The notes beneath the pieces were generated by a model. The model did not search any database and had not been told where the DNA came from. It saw only the letters and a list, made by a program, of their open reading frames with translations. The position numbers were made by a program, and so were the translations under genes. Below are positions 1-8,207 of a DNA stretch of 64,000 nucleotides, one piece after another; positions within the stretch are counted from its first letter, which is position 1, and the number at the start of each line of letters is the position of its first letter. This DNA comes from Streptomyces spinosus (lineage in GTDB: Bacteria; Actinomycetota; Actinomycetes; Streptomycetales; Streptomycetaceae), in NCBI RefSeq assembly GCF_020400655.1, contig NZ_JAINRC010000009.1:186001-250000 (forward strand), given 5' to 3'.

Positions 1-1
1 G

Positions 2-574
2 CACCGTCTCATGCCCTACCTGTACGGCGCCGCCGCCGAGGCCCACCGCACCGGTGTGCCCGTGATGCGGCCCATGGTCCTGGAGTTCCCGCGGGACCCG
101 GCCTGCCGCCCGCTCGACCGCCAGTACATGCTGGGCGCCGACCTCCTCGTCGCCCCGGTGTTCGGCGAGGACGGCGAGGTGGAGGTCTACCTCCCCGAGG
201 GCACCTGGACCCACCTCCTCAGCGGCGAGCGGGTCACCGGCCCGGTGTGGCGCACCGAACGGCACGGCTACGACAGCCTCCCGCTCTACGTCCGCGAGGG
301 CGCCGTACTGCCGCTGGCCGCCGACGACCAGCGCCCCGACGGCGACTGGCTCGACGACCTGGTCCTGCTGGTACACCCGTCGGACGGGCGGACGTACACC
401 CGCCAGGTGAGCGTCCCGGACCTGACGGGGGCGCCGGCCGCGGTGTTCCAGGTCCGGCGGGACGGCGACCTGCTGCGTGTCACCGTGGACGGCACCGACC
501 GTCCCTTCACCGTGCGCGTCGCCGGCGGGGCCACCGCCGGAGGCACGGGGGAGGTGACGGTCCCGCTGCGCTGA
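2..574 (+). CDS. Glycoside hydrolase family 31 (alpha-xylosidase/alpha-glucosidase), C-terminal part
   Basis: Only the 3' end of the gene is present; the frame is open at the left edge, so the start lies outside the window. The visible ~190 residues match the end of the GH31 (beta/alpha)8 barrel and the following beta-sandwich domains: PYLYGAAAEAHRTGVPVMRP, the QYMLGADLLVAPVF strand, a WTHLLSGE segment and an LPLYVREGAVLPL strand. GH31 enzymes remove alpha-linked xylose or glucose from the non-reducing ends of oligosaccharides. The nucleophile and acid/base residues lie upstream and cannot be checked, so xylosidase versus glucosidase is not settled. No signal peptide can be assessed. Confidence 0.85.
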   Translation, partial: HRLMPYLYGAAAEAHRTGVPVMRPMVLEFPRDPACRPLDRQYMLGADLLVAPVFGEDGEVEVYLPEGTWTHLLSGERVTGPVWRTERHGYDSLPLYVREGAVLPLAADDQRPDGDWLDDLVLLVHPSDGRTYTRQVSVPDLTGAPAAVFQVRRDGDLLRVTVDGTDRPFTVRVAGGATAGGTGEVTVPLR

Positions 575-659
575 GCGGCCCGCCGGGCGGATCCACGGCG
601 GCGGTGACCCGGGCAACGGCCACCGCCGCCGGTTCACTCCGGGCGCCCGGGAGGCTCTG

Positions 660-1430
660 CCCGGCCCGGACGGTCTCGCCGTCCCCCCGCCGCGGTCGCG
701 GCACACCACACGACCCGGTCCGGCCCCAGCGTGTGCGTGCGCGCGGTCTGGACGGCGGCGTCCTCCTGGGGAGTGCGGGGGAGCAGCGCCCCGGTGCCCC
801 TGGCGCACGCCTGGCGCGCGCAGCCGGCGAACCCGGCGAGGAGGCCGGCCAGGCGTTCGCGGCCACGGTCCCCCGGATACCGCTGGAGGAGGCCCGGCGT
901 GTACAGGGCGAGCAGCGACCCCTCGGGATGGGTGATGCCGGCCTTCTCCAGCGGCTCACCGGCGCGGGCCCGGGCGGCGCCGAGCGGCGGTTCCGGCGGC
1001 GCCGTCGTGCCGTCGGGACACACGCTCACGGGCCCGGGGGGTCCGTGCCGGAGACGGAGCAGCGCCGCGACATGGGGTCGTGGACCAGGTACAGGCACGT
1101 GGCGCCCGTCTCGCCGCCGCCGGCACCGCCCGGCACGTCCCGCGCCGGCCCGTGCCGGCGGTCTCCGGCCCCGGCCCCGCCCCGTCGTCGGCGTCGAGCC
1201 GGCGCACCGGGTCCTCGAGCCGGGCGAGAGTTCGTCCGGCTCCAGGTCCGGGTCCGGCACGGTGTGCACCGCCGCGCGCAGCCGTCCCGTGGCCGCGGCG
1301 ACCTGTACGCCGTGGCCGGGCACCCGGGCCGCGACGAGGGCGCCCCGCGTCCCGCAGAGCGGTACCGCGTCGACCCGGTCGCCGCCGGAGCCCGGGTGCC
1401 CGTACTCGTGCGCCGGGTCCGCGACGTGCC
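660..1430 (-). pseudogene. SpoIIE/PP2C-type phosphatase (ATP-binding regulator family), multiply frameshifted
   Basis: No intact frame exists, but the minus strand encodes ordered pieces of a Streptomyces SpoIIE-family phosphatase in alternating frames. Near 1400-1215 there is VDAVPLCGTRGALVAA, then GHGVQ..ATGRLRAAVHT and DLEPDEL. Near 1215-1130 a second frame gives LARLEDPVRRLDADDGA. Near 1110-1030 a third frame gives TGATCLYLVHDPMSRRC. Below 1040 the first frame resumes with PDGTTAPPEPPLG and PEGSLLALYTPGL, then HTLGPDRV where an HATPase domain would follow. At least three frameshifts are needed to join them. The catalytic Asp expected in LYTDGL is a Pro. The pieces run in the right order, so this is decay in place. 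Related intact genes lie at 16457 and 17757. Confidence 0.75.
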
Positions 1431-2136
1431 GGGGCGGGCCGGCGGGTGCCCGCCCTCGACGGCCGTGAGCAGGGCGCGGGGGCCGGCCCGGGTGGCTCCG
1501 TCGGCAAGGACGCCGGTGCCGAGGCCCTTGTCATGGGGATCCACACCCTGCCGGGGGCGGTGGTCGTGTACCGGTCCGGCCTGGTGAGTGCCGGGCCGGA
1601 AGCCCGCGCGGGGCTGCCGCGCCAGGCGCCGCCGCGTCAACGGCCCAGGTGACCGGCGCGGGTTGACCGGCCGTTACGAGAGGACCGTCACCGTCCGCCC
1701 TGCCGGTTCCGGGGCTGTTCGCGGAGCGTGCCCGTCTTTTGTTGACCATTCAGTCTTTCGCCGAACCGCAGGGCCGGCCGTCGGGATGCCGGGGACGGAC
1801 CGGCGGAAATAGGATGGCCTTGGCGACGGTGCACGGAAACGCCGCCCACGGCAGTGGGCCTGAAGGTGCACGATGAGCGGCCCCGCCGACATCCACGCCG
1901 GCCGGCTCCTCCGTTCCGCGGGGGCCCGAGCCGGCCGGACAGGGGCGTATGCGCCGGCCCCGGCCGCTCGCGCACCTCGCTCGTGGCCCACCGGATCCGG
2001 CAGGTATTCCGCGGAGCCGGGCAGGGGGTCCGCCCCGGCGACGTCTGCCGGGGACGGCGCCAACTCCTCGGTTCCGGCGTGACGTTGCGGGACGCGCGGG
2101 CCCGAGAGTCCCGAACGGAGGCGGAGGTGAGGGAAG
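1431..2136. other. No gene seen
   Basis: Several long open frames occur on both strands but none has a recognisable protein or a matching ribosome site. The long minus-strand frame that continues to 3324 is antisense to the gene at 2137. Two slightly less GC-rich patches, at 1738-1760 and 1800-1830, are the best places for the promoter of the downstream operon, but I could not define -35/-10 boxes. Confidence 0.5.
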
Positions 2137-3411
2137 ATGCCGTATCAGACGGCGGTCACCGTTCAGGCCGCCTTGCCGCCGGACCGGGTCGCCGAAGTGC
2201 GGGAACTGCTGCGCGAGGCCGGGCGGAAGACCGCGGCCGGTGAGCTGTTCCCCTTCGCCGAGATACCGGGCGTGCACTTCGCGCGTGTCGTCCTCGTGCC
2301 CGGGGGACCGGGCGGCGCCACGGCGGACATGCCGCCCAGCGTCGTGTACATGAGCGAGGTGGACGGCCCCGCCGAGGCGCACCTCGCCGATCTCGCCCGC
2401 ACGGCCGGCGACGGCCTGGACCGGGTGTTCGGGCACTGCGCCGGATACCCGGCAGACGGCTCCCCCAACGCCGCGCGGACCGACTGGCTGCGTGCCCACG
2501 CGGTGCCCTGCGCCGCGTTCTACGTCAACACCGTCGGCAGGGGGCGGCAGCAGATCGAACAGGAGGCCCTGCTGCGCGAGGTGATCGAGGAGTTCCTCGA
2601 CCGGAACGGACCGGCTCTGGCCGGCAGGAGCCCCGCGCAGATCAGGGCCGCCGTCCAGGAGTACGTCGAAGGCCGCGAGGACCTCGCCTGGGCCCGTACC
2701 GGGCCCCCGCCGCCCCCGCTCGGGTGGCGGATCCGCCGGGCCGCCCACCTGATCGGGGTTCCGCTGGCCGCCCTGGCGCTGCTGCCGCCGCTCGCGGTCG
2801 CCCTGCCGGTCTGGGCCGTCCTGCTCAGGCGGCACGAACGCAGTGACGTCCCCGACCGCGCCCGCCCGAGCCACGACCGCATACGCGAACTCGCGGGCTG
2901 CGAGGACTTCGTGGCGCAGAACCCGTTCACCGCCGTCGGCTCCGTCAAGGCCGGCCCGTTCCGGCGGCTCACGCTCACCGCCGTCCTGTTCGCCGTGGAC
3001 TACGGCGTCCGCCACCTGTTCGACCGGGGGAACCTCGCCGGGGTCAAGACCATCCACTTCGCCCGCTGGCTGTTCGTCGACGGGAAACGGCGGGTGATCT
3101 TCGCCAGCGACTACGACGGCAGCCTGGAAAGCTACATGGACGACTTCATCGACAAGGTGGCCTGGAGACTCAACGCCGTCTTCAGCAACGGCCGCGGCTA
3201 TCCGCGGACGCGGTGGCTCGTGCTGGACGGCGCCGGGGACGAGCAGGCCTTCAAGAACTACCTGCGCTGCCACCAGGTGCCGACGCAGGTCTGGTACTCC
3301 GCGTACGACACCTCCACCGCGCACGACCTCGACATCAACGCCCGCATCCGGGCGGGCCTCTTCGGGCGCCTCGGTCCCGCCGAGACGGAGGCCTGGCTGG
3401 CCCTGTTCTGA
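2137..3411 (+). CDS. Membrane-anchored protein with two related HFAR half-domains (Dyp-operon partner, function unknown)
   Basis: 424 aa; ATG start preceded by a strong GGAGGTGAGGG ribosome site. It has an internal duplication. Around residue 47 there is HFARVVLVPG followed by VVYMSEVDG; around residue 307 there is HFARWLFVDG followed by IFASDYDGS. Between them, at about residues 205-232, lies a hydrophobic Pro-rich hairpin that looks like one or two membrane segments. The C-terminal half contains conserved-looking stretches YMDDFIDKVAWRLNAVFSNG and YPRTRWLVLDG. I recall similar proteins next to Dyp peroxidases and catalase-like genes but cannot assign a reaction. The two HFAR units may be ferredoxin-like folds of the Dyp/chlorite-dismutase kind; that is inference. 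First gene of the heme-enzyme operon, 23 bp before the Dyp gene. Confidence 0.75.
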   Translation: MPYQTAVTVQAALPPDRVAEVRELLREAGRKTAAGELFPFAEIPGVHFARVVLVPGGPGGATADMPPSVVYMSEVDGPAEAHLADLARTAGDGLDRVFGHCAGYPADGSPNAARTDWLRAHAVPCAAFYVNTVGRGRQQIEQEALLREVIEEFLDRNGPALAGRSPAQIRAAVQEYVEGREDLAWARTGPPPPPLGWRIRRAAHLIGVPLAALALLPPLAVALPVWAVLLRRHERSDVPDRARPSHDRIRELAGCEDFVAQNPFTAVGSVKAGPFRRLTLTAVLFAVDYGVRHLFDRGNLAGVKTIHFARWLFVDGKRRVIFASDYDGSLESYMDDFIDKVAWRLNAVFSNGRGYPRTRWLVLDGAGDEQAFKNYLRCHQVPTQVWYSAYDTSTAHDLDINARIRAGLFGRLGPAETEAWLALF

Positions 3412-3434
3412 AGGGCTCGAAGGAGGGTGACACC

Positions 3435-4868
3435 ATGACGCCGCCGCTGGAACTCGACGACATCCAGGGCCTGGTCACCCGCGGCTACCGCACCCTGGCC
3501 TCGGCCTGCTTCCTGGTGCTCGCCACCGCCGGGCCGGCGGCCGGCGCCCGTGCGGCACTGGGGCGGCTGGCACCCCGCGTGACGAACGGCCGGTCCGATC
3601 CGGCGGACACCGCCGTCCAGGTGGCCCTCACCCCGGACGGCCTGCGGCGCCTCGGAGTGGAGACCGCGGAGCAGGACGGGTTCCCGTACGAGTTCGTCGC
3701 GGGCATGACCGACCCCGACCGCAGCCGCTTCCTCGGGGACGTCGGCGAGAACGCCCCCCGGCACTGGAGGTGGGGCGGACCGGCCGGCCCGCCGGTGCAC
3801 GTCCTGCTGATGCTCTACGCGCGCGACGGGCAGCGGCTGCGGCAACTGGAGGCCGAGACGCGCCGCGAGGTCCTGACCCCCGGCGCGTTCACCGAGACCG
3901 TACGGCTGGGCACCGCCGAGCTGACCGACCACGAGCCGTTCGGCTTCCGTGACGGCATCTCCCAGCCCCTCGTCGAAGGCCTGCCCAAGGCCACGGCGGC
4001 AGCCGGCGCCGGTGACACGGACCCCGGACAGCAGGTCGTCAGCGCCGGGGAGTTCCTCCTCGGCTACCCCAACGAGTACGGGCTGCTGACGGACCGCCCG
4101 CTGCTGCCGCCCCGCCGCGACCCCCTCGGCGTGCTGCCCCGCGCACCCGAGGGCGGCGCGGACTTCGGGCGCAACGGCAGCTACCTGGTCTTCCGGCAGC
4201 TGGACCAGGACGTCGAGGCCTTCCGGGACTACCTGGAGGCGGAGACACGCCGTCCGGACGGCAGCGGCGACCCCGCCGCGCAGGAGGCGCTCGCCGCGCG
4301 CATGGTGGGACGCTGGCCCGGCGGCGCCCCCCTGGTCCGTGCGCCCGAGCACGACGATCCCGCACTGGCCACGGACAACGGCTTCGGCTACCACGCCACG
4401 GATCCGGCCGGTCTGCGCTGCCCGCTCGGCGCCCACATCCGCCGAGCCAACCCGCGCGACTCCCTCGACCCGCGCCCCGGGTCCGCCGATTCGGTCGCCG
4501 TCGGACGCCGCCACCGGCTGCTCCGCCGGGGCCGGCCCTACGGCCCCGACGGCACGGGGGACGGCCCGGACGCACACGGACTGCACTTCCTCGCACTGAA
4601 CGCCAACATCTCCCGCCAGTTCGAGTTCATCCAGCACACCTGGCTAAACAACCCGAACTTCAACGGACTCCACGACGGCCCCGACCCGATCGTCGCGCCG
4701 CGCCAGGAACGCCGCGCGACCTTCACCGAGCAGGGCAGGCCCTTGCGCACCCGTCACGTCGGCCTTCCGCAGTTCGTCACCGTGCGGGGCGGCGCCTACT
4801 TCTTCCTGCCGGGCCTGAAGGCACTGCGCTACCTCTGCACGGCCGTACCCGAGGACGGGCGGCAGTGA
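3435..4868 (+). CDS. Dyp-type heme peroxidase
   Basis: 477 aa; ATG chosen because AGGAGGGTGA lies just upstream, although the frame is open further 5'. Dyp peroxidases use a heme and a distal Asp to reduce H2O2 or organic hydroperoxides and oxidise bulky substrates. Visible hallmarks are the GFRDG motif with the catalytic Asp near residue 173 in GFRDGISQP, the probable proximal heme-ligand His near residue 334 in CPLGAHIRRANPR, and the distal Arg in NANISRQFEF. No signal peptide is seen (the protein begins MTPPLELDDIQG), so it is probably cytoplasmic; an encapsulin-targeting tail is not obvious. The stop overlaps the start of the catalase-like gene (GTGA), showing translational coupling. Confidence 0.93.
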   Translation: MTPPLELDDIQGLVTRGYRTLASACFLVLATAGPAAGARAALGRLAPRVTNGRSDPADTAVQVALTPDGLRRLGVETAEQDGFPYEFVAGMTDPDRSRFLGDVGENAPRHWRWGGPAGPPVHVLLMLYARDGQRLRQLEAETRREVLTPGAFTETVRLGTAELTDHEPFGFRDGISQPLVEGLPKATAAAGAGDTDPGQQVVSAGEFLLGYPNEYGLLTDRPLLPPRRDPLGVLPRAPEGGADFGRNGSYLVFRQLDQDVEAFRDYLEAETRRPDGSGDPAAQEALAARMVGRWPGGAPLVRAPEHDDPALATDNGFGYHATDPAGLRCPLGAHIRRANPRDSLDPRPGSADSVAVGRRHRLLRRGRPYGPDGTGDGPDAHGLHFLALNANISRQFEFIQHTWLNNPNFNGLHDGPDPIVAPRQERRATFTEQGRPLRTRHVGLPQFVTVRGGAYFFLPGLKALRYLCTAVPEDGRQ

Positions 4869-5245
4869 ACGCCCGGCAGCGCCTCAACGACGCGGTCCTC
4901 GGCTGCGTCCTGCTGGAGCGGCGCATCGACCCCTACGTGCGCCCGCTGTTCGACCGGACGCTGCTGCGTCCCCTCCAGGCAGCCGTGCAGTGGTGCGTCA
5001 ACGTGCGCCGCCGGGACGAACACCTGGGCCTCGCCGAGGAGCGGGCCGTGCCGGGTGAGGCGGCGGTCGCCGAGGCCATCGCCCAGCAGATGACCCGCTT
5101 CGTCCGGCGCCAGTACCGTCCGGGTCAGGCCCAACGGGCCGGCAACACCAAGACCTACGGGGTCGTCCACGCGGACTTCACCGTCCGCGACGACCTGCCC
5201 GCACGGCTGCGGCACGGCGTGTTCCGCACCGTTCCTAATCAGTGA
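4865..5245 (+). pseudogene. Catalase-like heme protein, N-terminal fragment cut by the IS607 element
   Basis: The GTG start overlaps the Dyp stop. The first ~123 residues run into the family-typical stretch NTKTYGVVHADFTV and LRHGVF, which in catalases and catalase-related proteins precedes the heme-distal region. The frame then ends within a few codons (RTVPNQ, stop) where the insertion element begins. The rest of the core, including the heme-ligand Tyr region, is absent. A short C-terminal remnant survives beyond the element at 7515-7652. Catalase-related proteins include H2O2-splitting enzymes and also allene oxide synthase-like enzymes acting on fatty-acid hydroperoxides; which this was cannot be told from the fragment. 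Confidence 0.8.
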
Positions 5246-5576
5246 GCAGGAGTGAGTCTTGGACCCATACCGGCTCAACTGGCGCATTCCGAACGGTTCT
5301 GGATGCGCTGGTTGCCCGCGTTCCTGCCGCGTCCGGCTGCACGCATCGGGTGCGTGGTCCGGGTACGCGGGGGCGGGTTTCCTCACGCCCCTGGTCACGT
5401 GGTCCGGCCTGGGCGGTCCGATGCCCACGACGATCACTCTGGTCGTCGTGGGGCGGTGCCGTCCGTCGCCGGATCGCATGTCCGAGGGCGCGCCTACCGA
5501 TGGCCACCGAGGCGGCAGCGTGTCGGGAGGTCTTCCCGTTTTTGCCGGTCAGCGGCTTCTGCCAGTGCTGTGCGCC
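5235..5576 (-). pseudogene. TnpB C-terminal tail beyond an in-frame TGA
   Basis: Immediately after the TGA at 5577-5579 the same frame continues open for ~113 codons to a TAG at 5235-5237. It begins GAQHWQKPLTGKNGK and continues with RHAAASVAIGRRALGH, which I recognise as the normal continuation of Streptomyces IS607 TnpB proteins, where a Trp follows YTS-x. The stop therefore most likely arose from a TGG Trp codon. The tail ends exactly at the left border of the element. This region should also hold the 3' part of the guide (omega) RNA. Confidence 0.75.
5424..5452 (-). other. Perfect 10-bp hairpin in the presumed omega-RNA region
   Basis: 5424-5433 (CCCACGACGA) pairs perfectly with 5443-5452, leaving a 9-nt loop. 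It lies ~190 nt from the tnpB-side end of the element, within the tnpB 3' tail, where IS605/IS607 elements encode the structured RNA that guides TnpB. The exact RNA ends are unknown. The guide would be read from flanking DNA left of about 5235, i.e. from the catalase-like gene. Confidence 0.5.
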
Positions 5577-6878
5577 TCACATGGAGGTGTAGGCGGGATC
5601 GACGGCGATCACGCTGATACCGGCCTCGGCGCACATCGACAGGAGCCGGGCGCGGAGTTTGCCGGTGGGGATGCCGGAGACGAGCTGCCGGAACTTCTTC
5701 TTCCGGCCGTGCTTCTCCCTGGTTGTGGAGTCGGTGAAGTCGAGGTCTTCGATCGCGATGGCCTGTACGCCGGTGGCCTGGGCCCAGTGCAGGAGGCGGG
5801 TGAGGGCGTGGCGGAGCTGGGCGTCGCGGTGGGGGGCGGTGCCGGTGAGGTCGTAGTCGAAGCGGCGGGGGCTGCCGACGGGGTTGCCGTGTTCGTCCAG
5901 CAGCCAGGCGGCCAGGTGGTCGGCGTTGGTGTCCACGCCGATCACGCCCCCGCTCCGCAGCGCGTCGAGCCCGATGACGGGGAGGCCCTTGCGGGTCCAG
6001 GAGGCGTCCAGGTGCCAGCGGCCGGAGGCGGTGTCGTGGTGGATGCGGTAGGCCACGGCCCGGTTGCAGGTGACGCGGTCGCGCCACTGGTCGCCCCGGT
6101 GCGGGAAGGTGACGCGGGCGGCGAGGACGTAGCGGCCTTGCTTCGCGTTGGCCATGCCGGCGAGCGGGGCGGGCAGGTTGATGCTGACCTCGCCGTCCGG
6201 GGTGACGCGGATCGTCTCGTTGCCGTGCCGCTTGCCGGACTCGCCGTCCGCGGTCAGGAACCATCGGGCCGCCTCCCACTCCGACCGCCACTGTTCCGGG
6301 GTCTTCTCGGCGGCGGTGAGGTTGTGCCGCTGCTTGAGCAGGCGCCGGCCGCCGCGCACCACGGAGACCTGCCCGGCCTCCCGCTCGGCGCGCACGCGCT
6401 CGTACCGCTCTTCGAGGACCGCCAGGCGGCGGGACTTGTGGAACCATTCGTGCTTGCTGCGGTAGCCGCCGGGCGTGCCCCGGCTGCCCTTCTCCCCGAC
6501 CGGCAGTGACAGCCGGTGCCGGATGGTGCGGATACCGGCGTCCAGGGACTTCAGGTGAGCGTGCTGGGCGCGGCGGCACAGGCCCCACTGGTCGTGGGTG
6601 TGGGAGGTGATCGATCCGGCCCACCGGGACGAGGACAGGGCGGTCAGGTCCCGCTTCCGCGCGGCCCAGGTGCCGGTGGAGTGGTCCAGGCCGTCGCGGC
6701 ACCGGCGGGTCAGGTCGGCGGAGGCGAGGCGTCCCATGTGCTCGCCGACGGCGCGCAAGACCTTCTCGTCCTCGCCGGTCAGGCTCTTGAGGCGGTCGCG
6801 GATGCTGACCCCGGTGGGACCGTCGGTGACGAACGGGCGGGCGATCTGGCGCAGCGGCTTCCGCGTCTGCTCAGCCAT
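5577..6878 (-). CDS. tnpB: TnpB RNA-guided nuclease of IS607, C-terminally truncated by TGA
   Basis: 433 aa up to an in-frame TGA; a full frame including the tail would be ~547 aa. TnpB proteins are RNA-guided nucleases with a split RuvC domain. Seen are RuvC-I (GVIGVDTN, Asp) and RuvC-II (AIAIEDLDF, Glu), then VDPAYTSM followed by the stop. The expected following residues are encoded after the stop. I do not see a CxxC zinc finger or the usual DxNAA RuvC-III motif even in the tail (it reads RHAAASVAIG). This branch may use a rearranged third acid, perhaps the Asp of VDPAYTS. The start overlaps the recombinase stop by 8 nt. The truncated product may be inactive. Confidence 0.85.
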   Translation of the reverse strand: MAEQTRKPLRQIARPFVTDGPTGVSIRDRLKSLTGEDEKVLRAVGEHMGRLASADLTRRCRDGLDHSTGTWAARKRDLTALSSSRWAGSITSHTHDQWGLCRRAQHAHLKSLDAGIRTIRHRLSLPVGEKGSRGTPGGYRSKHEWFHKSRRLAVLEERYERVRAEREAGQVSVVRGGRRLLKQRHNLTAAEKTPEQWRSEWEAARWFLTADGESGKRHGNETIRVTPDGEVSINLPAPLAGMANAKQGRYVLAARVTFPHRGDQWRDRVTCNRAVAYRIHHDTASGRWHLDASWTRKGLPVIGLDALRSGGVIGVDTNADHLAAWLLDEHGNPVGSPRRFDYDLTGTAPHRDAQLRHALTRLLHWAQATGVQAIAIEDLDFTDSTTREKHGRKKKFRQLVSGIPTGKLRARLLSMCAEAGISVIAVDPAYTSM

Positions 6879-7446
6879 GCTCGGCGGCCTCCAGCGCCTT
6901 GCGGGCGCGGTTCTTCGCCGAGCGGCGGCCGTACAGGCGGGCGCAGAACGACGTCAGCACGTCCACGATGTCCCGCACCAGATCGTCTTCGACTTCGCCG
7001 TCGTCCAGCACGACCAGGCGGCGGCCGGTCGCGGACAGGGCGGCCTCGACGAGGTCCACGTTCATACGGCCGAGACGGTCTTTGTGCTCGACGACGACCG
7101 TGGTCACGGCAGGGTCGGCCAGGAGCCGCTTCGCCTTGCTGCGGGCACCGTTCATGCCGGAGGCGATCTCCGACTCCACCCGCACAACGGGACGGCCGGT
7201 GGCCGCAGCCCAACGGGACAGCCGGGCCACCTGACGCTCAAGGTCGTCCTTCTGCTCGTGGGAGGAGACACGGGCATACAGGCCCAGGCCGCCGACCGCT
7301 TCCGGTGCGGCGCTGCCCTCCACGTTCACCAGGATCGTGCGCGGCCCGACCCGCTGAGCCGGTACCGGCAACGTCCCCTCACGGAACCAGCGATACGCGG
7401 TCTGCGGATGCACGCCCTGCGCCTTCGCCCACTCCGTCAGATTCAC
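6871..7446 (-). CDS. tnpA: IS607-type serine recombinase (TnpA)
   Basis: 191 aa from the GTG at 7446; an upstream ATG at 7470 would add MGECRCRS and has no better ribosome site. The N-terminus NLTEWAKAQGVHPQTAYRWF is a MerR-like helix-turn-helix. The C-terminal domain is a small serine resolvase fold: GLYARVSSHEQKDDLERQ holds the catalytic Ser, and VVVEHKDRLGR and VDVLTSFCARLYGRRSAKN follow. It catalyses excision and integration of the element through a serine-DNA intermediate. The frame is intact, so mobility may persist although TnpB is truncated. Confidence 0.93.
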   Translation of the reverse strand: MNLTEWAKAQGVHPQTAYRWFREGTLPVPAQRVGPRTILVNVEGSAAPEAVGGLGLYARVSSHEQKDDLERQVARLSRWAAATGRPVVRVESEIASGMNGARSKAKRLLADPAVTTVVVEHKDRLGRMNVDLVEAALSATGRRLVVLDDGEVEDDLVRDIVDVLTSFCARLYGRRSAKNRARKALEAAEHG

Positions 7447-7514
7447 ACTCCGACAACGACACTCACCCATGCATGGTTACGCGCACTTTTACGACATAGG
7501 AGGCGAGCAAGTGA

Positions 7515-7652
7515 GTACCCCTGCACGCCGTGCCCGAACACCGGCCGCTGGGCAACCAGAACCGTGCCCGCCGCACGATCTACCTGCGGCTCGCGCGGCT
7601 CAGACAGTCCATGAACGGCACGCCGCACCAGGAGCCCGGAGCGGAGGAATGA
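7515..7652 (+). pseudogene. Catalase-like protein, C-terminal remnant
   Basis: The frame after a TGA at 7512 reads VPLHAVPEHRPLGNQNRARR, continues TIYLRLARLRQSMNGTPHQE and stops at 7650-7652. The HRPLGNxNRAR...NGxPHxEP pattern resembles the C-terminal end of catalase-like heme proteins. It has no start or ribosome site of its own. Together with 4865-5245 it brackets the IS607 element. Most of the gene (roughly 200 or more codons) is missing, so the insertion was accompanied or followed by a deletion. Confidence 0.6.
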
Positions 7653-7762
7653 CGGGACGGCGGCCGCCCGCGGCCCCGACGCGCACATCGGGACCGCTTC
7701 CCATATCGTAGGAGACAAGGGCGCGAACATCCTCCGGATGCACGCCTGGAAGGGACGCTGAG

Positions 7763-8152
7763 ATGGACGTGCGGACAGCCGCGCGCCGTTCTCTGGCCGT
7801 CATCCGACTGGTGAACGGCGCCACGGCGCTGCTGACCCCGCGAGTGATGGCCCGCCGTCTGGGCGCGGACCCCGGACAGCCCGCCCTGGTCTACGTCCTC
7901 CGCATGTTCGGGGTGCGCACCGTGGTCATCGGTGCCCGGCTGCTCTGCCCCGCGGACCCGGACGCACTCGACCGCGAGCTGCGGACCGGCACGTTCCTCC
8001 ACGCGAGCGACGCCCTCGCGGCCGCCTGCGCCGGGCGCGAGGGCCTGCTGTCGCGCCGCATGGCCGCCGCGGCCACGGCGATCTCGACGGTCAACGTCGC
8101 CCTGACACTCGTCGCCCGGGGGTGGCCGCGCCGGCTGCCGGACGTCCGCTGA
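7763..8152 (+). CDS. Small membrane protein of the heme-enzyme/phospholipase operon
   Basis: 129 aa. It contains three or so hydrophobic stretches (VIRLVNGATALLTPRV, LVYVLRMFGVRTVVIGARLL, AAAATAISTVNVALTLVA) and a basic C-terminus. The pattern is typical of small actinobacterial membrane proteins of unknown function with a GADPGQPALVYVLRMFGVR-like core. GGAAGGGACGCTGAG precedes the ATG. It is followed after 55 bp by the cyclooxygenase-like gene, so it may anchor or assist the lipid-oxidising enzymes; this is inferred from position only. Confidence 0.7.
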   Translation: MDVRTAARRSLAVIRLVNGATALLTPRVMARRLGADPGQPALVYVLRMFGVRTVVIGARLLCPADPDALDRELRTGTFLHASDALAAACAGREGLLSRRMAAAATAISTVNVALTLVARGWPRRLPDVR

Positions 8153-8207
8153 CGCCGCAGCCGCCGCGCCGGGCCTCCCGGGACGGGACGCCGGAAGGAA
8201 TCCCCTC

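Larger units (their letters stand above)
5235..7510 (-). mobile_element. IS607-family insertion element (serine recombinase tnpA + tnpB)
   Basis: The element carries two overlapping minus-strand genes, a MerR-HTH serine recombinase and a TnpB. This is the IS607 arrangement. Such elements lack terminal inverted repeats and target duplications, and none is seen. The ends are placed by the break in the host catalase-like gene: the left end near 5230-5245, the right end between the recombinase start (~7470) and the resumed host frame (7515). Both borders contain a similar GAGCA..GTGAGT string, at 5243-5255 and 7505-7516. It sits in the middle of a plus-strand operon in the opposite orientation, so it probably separates the downstream genes from the operon promoter. 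Confidence 0.88.

Noticed and set aside
5577..5579. Programmed read-through or selenocysteine at the tnpB TGA
   Set aside because: No selenocysteine insertion structure is evident and Streptomyces IS elements are not known to use it; a simple nonsense mutation is the plainer explanation.
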